Assembly (NCBI GenBank): GCA_029210585.1
Contig: JARGFP010000015.1
Coordinates: 1 to 64,000, forward strand
Length of the DNA: 64,000 bases
Direction: 5' to 3'
Origin: Bacteroidales bacterium
GTDB taxonomy: Bacteria > Bacteroidota > Bacteroidia > Bacteroidales > GCA-2748055
Shown here: piece by piece, positions 8,552 through 16,543 of the stretch
Position numbering within the stretch: position 1 is the first letter of the stretch
How the letters are laid out: every line of letters begins with the position of its first letter
Made by a program: the position numbers and the translations under genes
The notes under the pieces: model-generated
Told to the model about the DNA's origin: nothing
What the model saw: only the letters and a program-made list of their open reading frames with translations
Database searches by the model: none

Positions 8552-10621
8552 TTACCTTACCACTACTCTGAACACCTTGGTATTATTGTCTATCGTCGCT
8601 TTAACAAAGTATACGCCGGCATTGAACTGAGAGCGCATATCCACCTCCTCATTCCACTGGTAATCTTCTATCCTTTTAAGCAATTCACCTGTAATACCAT
8701 ATACGCTTACTACAGCCTGTCCTGTCGACTCCGGACCGCTGATCCGCACCATGCCCTGTGTTGGATTGGGTGACAATACCATCTGAATCGCGGTGGCACC
8801 GGGAACACCAGTTGCATCAACTGTAAAGTTGACCTGGTAGGTCTCCTGCGTAGTGCCATCTTCAGCAGTTACTACCACAGTTGTGGTCCCGGGAAGCTGG
8901 GCTGCGTCATTTACAACATAGGTTGCATTGGCATCTGCCGGAACTGCATCCACGGCGGGAACAGCAGTGGTACCTGCGGGAAGTTCCACATCATAGGTGA
9001 GGTTGCCGGATGCAAAACCGCTGACAGTTGTTCCATCGATGGTCAGGTCACTTAATGTTGCATCGTCATTGAGCGCTACGGTAAAAAGGATCGTATATTG
9101 CTGAACCGCAACACCATCGGGTGCGGTCACAGTGACTGTCGTTGTCCGTTCAGCTTCACTTCCCCTGGGGTCAGTGGCATCTTCCACTTCAATTGTTAAT
9201 GCAACAAGTCCGGATGCTGCAGAAACCGCAGGAATACCCTGGTATCCGGCAGGTAATTCATAAGCATAGGCATAGACTTCGGGACTGAATCCGTCAATGG
9301 TGGTCCCATCCACTTTCAGGTCGTTTAATGAAGCAACGGTTGCTGCTTTACTGATCATCACACCGATGTCATCCACCATTGTCCTGGGTGAAGTGCTGAT
9401 GCCCGAATAGCTGAACCTTATCATGGTCGGAACATAGCTGTTCACCTCAATGGATTGGAAGGCCAGGACATCCGCTGCATCTTCACCAGGATACGACGGT
9501 ATCCTTCCGTCGGACGGCAAATAGGTTTCCAATTCCTGCCAGGTCGCTCCCTGGTCTGTGCTCGTGGAGAGGATCAGTGATTCATCGTCCGTTGTTGAGA
9601 ATTTGGCTGCAAAAGAGACCGTTCCAATGCTAAAATATTCAGGTGAAGTGATCTGCCCTTCCCCGTTGTTGGCGCTGTTGTACATGCGCAACCCGTTGTC
9701 ACCGGGATAAAGTCCGTAGTTACCACGTGAAGAAGAGGCATACAATCCGCCGCTGCTGCTCCAACCTGACGGTCTCCTGGCATCACCGCTTTTTACAAAG
9801 CCTGTTTTCACATAATAAAGCGAACGTGATATCACTACTTTATAGGTTTCGGTCGTTACGCCATCTGCCGCATGGATAGTAAAAACCGCCGTATCCGAGC
9901 CACCGGCTTCAGGAAATGGTTGCCTGGAGAAAGAGGCTGTCGCGGCACTGTTCAGCGGCACCACATCGATGGTGGCAGTATCATTGTATGAGATTGAATC
10001 GTGTGCCACAAAAATATTACTGTTTTCAGCTGTTTCAGAAAAGAGGATATCCTCTTCCGAAACAGTCTGGCAGGAGGACAAGATCATACTGAACCCCGTA
10101 TTATCTGCCGGAACCGCTTTTTTCTTCAGCCAGACATTATCCAGGACAAACGGATAGTCACCGTTGTCTCCACTGTCATTCGCACTTTCAAACCTGATCA
10201 TAACAGGAGTTTGATCAGTGTCGATCACAATCGTATCATGAAGCGTTCCGTCAGGAAGTGCGTCCAGTTCCAGGTAGGTGGTATCCCAGACGGAAGTCCA
10301 GTTCACCCCCTCATCGAAACTCAGGTAAACACTGAATATGGCATCTGTTGCAGCATTGGAAGTTTTTACAGAGAAAAACAATGTATCTGCCCAGGAATAG
10401 GCTATTTCAGTGGTGAGTGTTGAAACCGCATCTCTGAATTTTGCGCCTCTTCCATCTATACCACCGCTTGTGGAAGCCACGCCTTCACCACCGGTTATCC
10501 AGCCGGCGAAGTTATCACTGCTACCTGATTCAAAATCTTCCTGGAAATGGTATTCCTGTGCAAATGCAGCACCGCACAGCAACATTAATCCAGCGACAAT
10601 AAGTGTAAAAGTTTTTTTCAT
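8552..10621 (-). CDS. secreted cadherin-like beta-sandwich surface protein with T9SS type A tail
   Basis: A 689-residue secreted protein with signal peptide MKKTFTLIVAGLMLLCGAAFA. The N-terminal jelly roll (FQEDFESG, about 24-170) resembles choice-of-anchor/MAM-like domains, and a second similar module lies near 270-425. Two consecutive cadherin-like beta-sandwich repeats follow at about 430-605; each begins LxDLxxDGTTxxGF and ends with a VTVTAxDG(V/T) strand. The C-terminus is a T9SS type A sorting domain (NPTQGMVRISG ... VYFVKATIDNNTKVFRVVVR). No catalytic motif is visible. By context it is probably a surface adhesin or glycan-binding protein of the utilisation locus. It is separated from the GH2-like gene upstream by 240 bp, so it may have its own promoter. 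Confidence 0.82.
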   Translation of the reverse strand: MKKTFTLIVAGLMLLCGAAFAQEYHFQEDFESGSSDNFAGWITGGEGVASTSGGIDGRGAKFRDAVSTLTTEIAYSWADTLFFSVKTSNAATDAIFSVYLSFDEGVNWTSVWDTTYLELDALPDGTLHDTIVIDTDQTPVMIRFESANDSGDNGDYPFVLDNVWLKKKAVPADNTGFSMILSSCQTVSEEDILFSETAENSNIFVAHDSISYNDTATIDVVPLNSAATASFSRQPFPEAGGSDTAVFTIHAADGVTTETYKVVISRSLYYVKTGFVKSGDARRPSGWSSSGGLYASSSRGNYGLYPGDNGLRMYNSANNGEGQITSPEYFSIGTVSFAAKFSTTDDESLILSTSTDQGATWQELETYLPSDGRIPSYPGEDAADVLAFQSIEVNSYVPTMIRFSYSGISTSPRTMVDDIGVMISKAATVASLNDLKVDGTTIDGFSPEVYAYAYELPAGYQGIPAVSAASGLVALTIEVEDATDPRGSEAERTTTVTVTAPDGVAVQQYTILFTVALNDDATLSDLTIDGTTVSGFASGNLTYDVELPAGTTAVPAVDAVPADANATYVVNDAAQLPGTTTVVVTAEDGTTQETYQVNFTVDATGVPGATAIQMVLSPNPTQGMVRISGPESTGQAVVSVYGITGELLKRIEDYQWNEEVDMRSQFNAGVYFVKATIDNNTKVFRVVVR

Positions 10622-10807
10622 GACAATTGATAAGATTAGTTAGAATGATTTTTGAATAAATGTACTGACCCATACCTGTGCCTGGGTTTTGAAATCGTTC
10701 GATCTGGTTTCTGCCTCAACCAAAATCATGCAACTGGAGGGATACAGGCAAATGATAGGTGTAACCGGTCCGCGGTGCATGGTTCCTGCATTGCAGGGAC
10801 AAATTTG

Positions 10808-10819
10808 AACCGGCCGGTT
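10808..10819. repeat. 12-bp perfect palindrome AACCGGCCGGTT
   Basis: A perfect self-complementary GC-rich 12-mer in the 240-bp gap between the GH2-like gene (stop at 10862) and the cadherin-like gene. No T-run follows it on the minus strand, so it does not look like an intrinsic terminator. It could be an operator or chance. Confidence 0.3.
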
Positions 10820-10861
10820 GCAGCGCCATTCAATAATCCGGACCCTCCTCTTGATTACCTG

Positions 10862-13783
10862 CTAGTAAAATACCGTTTCAAGCAGCACGAGCCTCCTGTC
10901 ACCTGTAAGCATCACTTCCAGTTCTCCGGTGGATCCATCAACAGGAACCTGCAAAGACTGGTATGCGCCCGGCCGGATCACTGCCGAGGTTGCTGTTCCA
11001 TTCACAGCGATCGTAACCTTCGCAGGTTCATCAGCAGGATTCCATACCAGGTTGCTCATTTCAGATGTATTCCCAGGAACGCGGCACCAGAAAATTGCCT
11101 CTCCATTTTCGGAATCAGGATCAAGAGGTGTCGCCACACCTCCAAAATCGCGGTGGTAATAAGGGCCGAATATTCTCCTGCCATAAGGTACATATTGCTT
11201 GCCGGCACGGTTGTTCCAGCCCCATTTGGCACCCGCATACCCATGTCCCAACGCATCGACTGAATATTCCAGGTCTTCGTAGGAACCCACAAGTGCCGGT
11301 TTGGCATTGATCATCAGCCCACTGTATATACCGGTCAGTACCCCCTTCTCTGTTCCGTACGCTCCCCAGGTAATTGGCGCATCGACAAGCACATAGGGTT
11401 CGTGACCTTGACTGTCCTGCATATAGGAGATACAATTTTGCATGATCCGATCGGCGACGGGATCCTTTCCAAGGCGGTTCACGAGGTCAAATCCTGAAAG
11501 GAGTATGCTTCCCTTTCCATCAAATATTTCGGCCAGCGCTATTCCCTCGAGCCCGACACTATAGTTCGCGAGTATCGCCGTCTGTTTGACTGCCATTGGA
11601 TCCCTGAGAACAAATCCATGCGTTACCGGGTAAATTGCCGGCATCCCCGGCTGTGTCTCGTCCCATTGGGTATAATCTGACCATATCCGAAGTTCTTTCC
11701 TGCTGATGCCCTCGAAGATGGGATGGCCGGGCCGTTCCGGGTTAATATTGAATCCATTGCGGGATGGCCTGTCCGGAGGAGGATAACTGGGATCATCTAT
11801 ATCCATTTCCGGAAACTGTATCTGTACGGGCAGCATATTCGCAAGGGATCCCCGGTGGGAGCTGTCCTGGGGCAGGATGAACAATCGTCCGCCCTCCGCG
11901 ACAAATTTCCTGATTTCACTGTAATGTGCCCCGAGGGATGAATCAGCTGAATTCTTTCCAATGATCAGCAGGTCTGTACTGCCGGGAACAGCGCCGGGAA
12001 TATAATCCATAACCGGGATCCCCCTGGCCTGGAAAGCGGTTTTGGTGGTACCGGCAGGATCATAGAGCAGGATTAATTCACCTTCCCCGTTCTTTGCACT
12101 ATACGCTTGTTTCAAGCTGCCGGCCCGGGATGAAATATACAGTAAATGATGGTTCCTGCTTACTTCCCTTCCTCCTGAGAATAAGATTCCTTCCAGGGTG
12201 TAGTCTCCCGTAAACAAACTTTCCGGCAACTGGATGGGAATTCTTTCCGAGTGGATATCAAAATACGCAATATCCGGCAGTGAAATCGTATCCACATACC
12301 TTACTGTCGTTGCATTATCCAGTAGCCGCACCACGAGCCTGTTTTTTTTCAGTGCACTGAAATCTTCTGAATCATTGATGACATGGGCGATAGGATCAAT
12401 CATGGACCCTGCATAGACCTGGAACCTCCAGTTTTCCCAACTCACCAAAACCGGCTGGTAGGATTCCCTGACCTGGCGTGTGGCAGGTTTGGGATCCATA
12501 TCCACGAAACTGGTTGCGGTATGCCAGTTCCTGAATAAGATTGTAAACGGGAATATCCCTGAAGATTCACTATTGATGCGCCGCAGTCTGCGGGTGAGTT
12601 CTGTGGCCTGCTTGAGGGTCCAAGACTGGTGCTGATCTGCAAGCAATTGCTGAACCTGCTGCGGTGCATGTCCTGTCCAGTTCAACTGCGAAACGGGGTT
12701 TTTATGATTGGGTGTAAGATTGTACCTGCCATCGGGACCTGTATAGTTCCCTACACATTCTGTAAATGTAAGGGGTTGAACTTTATCGGGAAAGGTAATA
12801 CGTTCATAATCCCTGATATGCAAAAAGGTGAACGGGGAGGCATAGTACCATCCCCAGTAACGGTGAAGATCGCAGATATCCCCTGATTGTCCGTAACCAT
12901 AACCTGCATTGCCAATGTAGAGCCGTGACGGGTCCCATTTTTGCAGACCGGCATAGGCGTAATTCAGGAACTCGATCCATTCCGAGACTTTTGAGCCACG
13001 GTAAGGCACCTCATTAGTCAGTGCATAGATTACAAGCGAGGGGTGATGCATGATGGGACCAAACTTTTTCTCTTTGTACCAATCCACAGCTGCATCATAG
13101 TCAGCGGGGGGCCGTTGTCCCATCACCGATCCCGAATAATTGCCTCCAAATACCATCATACCGAGCTCATCACATACATCATACCACACCTCGCTGTCCG
13201 GGATCCTGATAATGTTCAAATGCATGCTTTTCATGAATCGCACATATTCGAGCGCAAATTCACGGCTGTTTTCAAGTGTTTCGGGAATCCCTCTCCCGGG
13301 CGGGTTGATGGCGATGCCACGAAGGAACAACGGATAACCATTCAGCCATATCCTGCCTTCCCTGCTTTCGATGGATCTGAAACCTATCCTGTCCGAAAGT
13401 TCAATGTTCCTGAAATGTTTGTCCGTCGAAATCACAAGGTCATACAAAACAGGAGATGCCGGAGACCAGTGTTCGGCCCGGAGTCCTGAAATGATATACT
13501 GTTTTCGGCCTGGTGAGGTTGCCGTGGGAACGGCAGTAACATCTCCCCTGAAAAGCAACTGGTCGGGATCATTTTCACGGGTCAATCGCACATATATCCT
13601 GTCCGGTGCTGATGCCGGACCAGAAATTGATAGATGGTCCATGCCCGTTGTAAACGTATAGCTTTCCGCACCATATAACACAGGCGTTACGACAAAGAAA
13701 AACACAATCAAACAGGAGGTTGCAAACTTTCCCGGTAGTTTTTTCAAAAAAATGCGCTTGTCATCTCTGGATGTTCTCATCAT
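10862..13783 (-). CDS. GH2-like TIM-barrel glycoside hydrolase with GATase-like C-terminal module
   Basis: A 973-residue secreted protein. After a signal segment (CLIVFFFVVTPVLYG) there is an immunoglobulin-like GH2 sandwich domain. The barrel follows, starting with the GH2-like phrase IESREGRIWLNGYPLFLRGI. The likely acid/base is Glu258 (TNEVPYRG) and the likely nucleophile Glu342 (FTECVG). The usual N-terminal GH2 jelly-roll is missing or reduced. Residues about 570-830 (LLIIGKNS, FVAEGGRLFILP, GSILLSGFD) look like a flavodoxin/GATase1-like module comparable to the middle domain of some beta-galactosidases. It is 9 bp downstream of the classical GH2 gene, so the two are cotranscribed. Family-level call is moderate and substrate is unknown. 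Confidence 0.8.
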   Translation of the reverse strand: MMRTSRDDKRIFLKKLPGKFATSCLIVFFFVVTPVLYGAESYTFTTGMDHLSISGPASAPDRIYVRLTRENDPDQLLFRGDVTAVPTATSPGRKQYIISGLRAEHWSPASPVLYDLVISTDKHFRNIELSDRIGFRSIESREGRIWLNGYPLFLRGIAINPPGRGIPETLENSREFALEYVRFMKSMHLNIIRIPDSEVWYDVCDELGMMVFGGNYSGSVMGQRPPADYDAAVDWYKEKKFGPIMHHPSLVIYALTNEVPYRGSKVSEWIEFLNYAYAGLQKWDPSRLYIGNAGYGYGQSGDICDLHRYWGWYYASPFTFLHIRDYERITFPDKVQPLTFTECVGNYTGPDGRYNLTPNHKNPVSQLNWTGHAPQQVQQLLADQHQSWTLKQATELTRRLRRINSESSGIFPFTILFRNWHTATSFVDMDPKPATRQVRESYQPVLVSWENWRFQVYAGSMIDPIAHVINDSEDFSALKKNRLVVRLLDNATTVRYVDTISLPDIAYFDIHSERIPIQLPESLFTGDYTLEGILFSGGREVSRNHHLLYISSRAGSLKQAYSAKNGEGELILLYDPAGTTKTAFQARGIPVMDYIPGAVPGSTDLLIIGKNSADSSLGAHYSEIRKFVAEGGRLFILPQDSSHRGSLANMLPVQIQFPEMDIDDPSYPPPDRPSRNGFNINPERPGHPIFEGISRKELRIWSDYTQWDETQPGMPAIYPVTHGFVLRDPMAVKQTAILANYSVGLEGIALAEIFDGKGSILLSGFDLVNRLGKDPVADRIMQNCISYMQDSQGHEPYVLVDAPITWGAYGTEKGVLTGIYSGLMINAKPALVGSYEDLEYSVDALGHGYAGAKWGWNNRAGKQYVPYGRRIFGPYYHRDFGGVATPLDPDSENGEAIFWCRVPGNTSEMSNLVWNPADEPAKVTIAVNGTATSAVIRPGAYQSLQVPVDGSTGELEVMLTGDRRLVLLETVFY

Positions 13784-13792
13784 CGGATTAGC

Positions 13793-16525
13793 TTAAAGTG
13801 ATTCATTGCTGTTGGCAGTAACACGGATAGCGGAGATCACAGGTTCCCCGGAAATCGCACCAAACCGGATGTCTATGCCCTTCCCGCCGGAAGCAGTCAC
13901 GTTCAGAACAGCTTGCTGAGCGCTGGTGGAAAGCGGGTCCCTGGATGAGACTTCACACCTTACCTTTGATTGATCATTGCAGGTAATTTCAAAAACCCGT
14001 TGTTCTCCAGGTAAATCGGGCTCGGCAAACGTAACATGCACAAGGTATTTTCCATCCGGAAGATCAAAATGATAACTTTCAGGATTGAAAAGGTATTGGA
14101 AAAACAGTGCCGGATCCCCTGTCCCTTTAAGTGCTATATCCTTTTGAAGCATCATTTTTTCTCCACCCACATAACCAAAACCACCGGGCACATAAGGCTG
14201 ATCTGCAAGCCAGACAGTATTGCCCCCAGCGTAGTATTGTACATTGGATCCGCAATTAATCGCAAGATCAACCTCCTGGGGATTTATCAGGACGAGCTGC
14301 GATGGCAATACAATTGCGCTGATTTGCATCGTATCGGCGATATTTTTCTTGCTTTTTATGGCCTGCGCAATCACCTGGTTTTCTCCGGGATGCAGGACTG
14401 CGTTCCATGTAATCGTACCTGTTATATCCGGACCTTTTGTTCCGTAGCTTTTTCCGTTCACCCATAACTTTACCCGACCAGCGTTGGTATACACTTTAAC
14501 CGGCTGCATTTCAAGGTTCCCCTTTTTGCCAGCCCGTTCTGCACGCACATTCCACTCCCGGGATGCAATCCTGACAAAAGGTTCCTTTGAATAATTGGCC
14601 TTGTACAAGTAGTATACATCCTTTGGCCTGCGGTCCCATGTGTACATTCCTTTCTGATTTACATGCGGAATGGTCCCCCCGGTCCACGGTTGCGAAAAAT
14701 CAAACTGGTTCCAGATGGCCGCACCGGTCAGCTTATCCATCTCTTTCATCTGCCCGAGGTAGGATTCATGGTACAGCTGCTGGTACTGAACAGAAAAATC
14801 AAAGCGTTCGGGGGTATTTGAGTTTACCTCGCTGTCGGATCCGGCACCATATTCACTGACAATGATAGCCTGGTCGGGATATCGCTCATGTGCCTTGCGG
14901 ATGGTCCCGGAAAAATGTTTTAATTCGCCCGAATACCATCCTGAATAAACGTTGAGTCCCAGGATGTCGGAGATGCCCGTAAGTCCATACCTGGCATAGT
15001 CCGATGAACCATGAACGGCCATCGCGGTAAAACGGGTGGCGTCCTCGGCGCGAATGGTGCTGTCGAGCAGAAGCGCCAGCTGACGGACCTGTCCGGCATA
15101 CACCGGGTCCTCCTGCGTGCGCATCCGTCTCGCATTCTTTCCCCAGAGAAAGATCTCATTCATACTGCCCCAGGTGATGACCGACGGATGATTATAGTGT
15201 TGCCTGATCATTTCGCGGAGCATTTCCTTCGTATTTTCATAAAAAGCAGGATCGGTAGTGATGTAATTCACCAGGGGGATCTCCTCCCACACCAACAGCC
15301 CGAGACTGTCGCAGGCATGGAGCACGGCAGGGTCCTGGGGATAGTGCGCCAGCCTGACAAAGTTACATCCCATTTCCTTAATGATCTTAAGGTCCCTGAC
15401 ATGATCCTCGTTGGTGAGGGCCGAACCTTTTCCCTGGAAATCCTGGTGACGGTTGGTTCCCCTGAGGAACAACTTTTCTCCATTCAGGAAGAAACCTTTC
15501 TGCGGATCGAGTGCAATGGACCTGATCCCCAGCGGAACTTGCTGATAGTCTGCTATTTTCCCATCCACCAATAATGTATATTCAACATCATACAGAAACG
15601 GGTTGTCGGGTGACCAGAGAACTGGATCAGGAACCTCCATACTGAGGCTCGCATTCATTCCATCCGCTCCTCCTGGCAGGAGCAACAATGTGTCTTTGCG
15701 GTTTACCAGCCTACCGGACGGATCCTTGAGTGCCACCTGCAATTGGGTCTTCACATTTTTTTCCGTGTGGTTGGTGACCCGTGCCCTTGCATGCAACACT
15801 GTAAGGTCGCCATTTACGACAGTTGTGCTTTGCCGGATACCACACGAGCCATGATCAGACAAGGAAAAATGAACCGGCATTGTGAAAACCAGGTCCAGGT
15901 CCCTGTATATTCCGCCGTATAATGCGTAGCCTACCGACAGGGGCGGAATATACGGATCATGGGCATTTGATACTGATACTGCAATGAGATTGGGTGTATC
16001 CCCGGTCTCTATAAATGGCGTAATATCAACCGAAAAAGCTGTGTATCCTCCCTTGTGACGACCCGCGAACATTCCGTTTACGTAAACGTCTGCCACCTGG
16101 TTCGCTCCCTCAAACCTTAACCAGCATTGCCTGTCACTGTATTGTTCCGGTATGATGATCCGTTTCCTGTACCAACCCGTCCCCCGGTAATATCCATCGT
16201 CATCATCAAATGGGTCGGAAGCGTTCCATGTATGGGGGAGTTCTATCTTTTCCCAGGCTGCATCATTGAATTTATCATTATAACCAAATTCAAATCCTCC
16301 CTTGTGGAACAGCCAGGACCTGTTCAGATTAAATACCGCCCTTGCATTCTCTGAAGAAGGGATGACCTGGGTCCCTGAAGCTTCTGTATTGCTCCCGGCA
16401 CCTGCTGTATTGGCCCCGGAAGAATTTACGTTGCTGCCGGATGCAATTACATTGAAATTCAGCAGGAAGATTGCCAAAAAAGTAACAAATGCGCTTTGTA
16501 TGTGTAATTCAGATCGTTTCATCAT
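13793..16525 (-). CDS. GH2 family beta-galactosidase-like enzyme with malectin-like C-terminal domain
   Basis: A 910-residue secreted enzyme with all GH2 modules: sugar-binding jelly roll (ELPHTWNASDPF, WLRFEGANQVADVYVNG), immunoglobulin-like domain, and TIM barrel (LRGTNRHQDFQG). The acid/base is Glu457 in GSMNEIF and the nucleophile is Glu558 in SEYGAGS. A DUF4982-like segment (VKVYTNAGRVKLWVNG) and a malectin-like carbohydrate-binding domain (AINCGSNVQYYAGG) follow. GH2 enzymes remove beta-galactose, beta-glucuronate, beta-mannose or related sugars with retention; specificity cannot be read here. An asparagine/serine/glycine-rich linker follows the signal peptide. It lies 18 bp after the GH50-like gene, consistent with one transcript. 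Confidence 0.92.
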   Translation of the reverse strand: MMKRSELHIQSAFVTFLAIFLLNFNVIASGSNVNSSGANTAGAGSNTEASGTQVIPSSENARAVFNLNRSWLFHKGGFEFGYNDKFNDAAWEKIELPHTWNASDPFDDDDGYYRGTGWYRKRIIIPEQYSDRQCWLRFEGANQVADVYVNGMFAGRHKGGYTAFSVDITPFIETGDTPNLIAVSVSNAHDPYIPPLSVGYALYGGIYRDLDLVFTMPVHFSLSDHGSCGIRQSTTVVNGDLTVLHARARVTNHTEKNVKTQLQVALKDPSGRLVNRKDTLLLLPGGADGMNASLSMEVPDPVLWSPDNPFLYDVEYTLLVDGKIADYQQVPLGIRSIALDPQKGFFLNGEKLFLRGTNRHQDFQGKGSALTNEDHVRDLKIIKEMGCNFVRLAHYPQDPAVLHACDSLGLLVWEEIPLVNYITTDPAFYENTKEMLREMIRQHYNHPSVITWGSMNEIFLWGKNARRMRTQEDPVYAGQVRQLALLLDSTIRAEDATRFTAMAVHGSSDYARYGLTGISDILGLNVYSGWYSGELKHFSGTIRKAHERYPDQAIIVSEYGAGSDSEVNSNTPERFDFSVQYQQLYHESYLGQMKEMDKLTGAAIWNQFDFSQPWTGGTIPHVNQKGMYTWDRRPKDVYYLYKANYSKEPFVRIASREWNVRAERAGKKGNLEMQPVKVYTNAGRVKLWVNGKSYGTKGPDITGTITWNAVLHPGENQVIAQAIKSKKNIADTMQISAIVLPSQLVLINPQEVDLAINCGSNVQYYAGGNTVWLADQPYVPGGFGYVGGEKMMLQKDIALKGTGDPALFFQYLFNPESYHFDLPDGKYLVHVTFAEPDLPGEQRVFEITCNDQSKVRCEVSSRDPLSTSAQQAVLNVTASGGKGIDIRFGAISGEPVISAIRVTANSNESL

Positions 16526-16543
16526 GGTGATTTGGAAGCGTGA

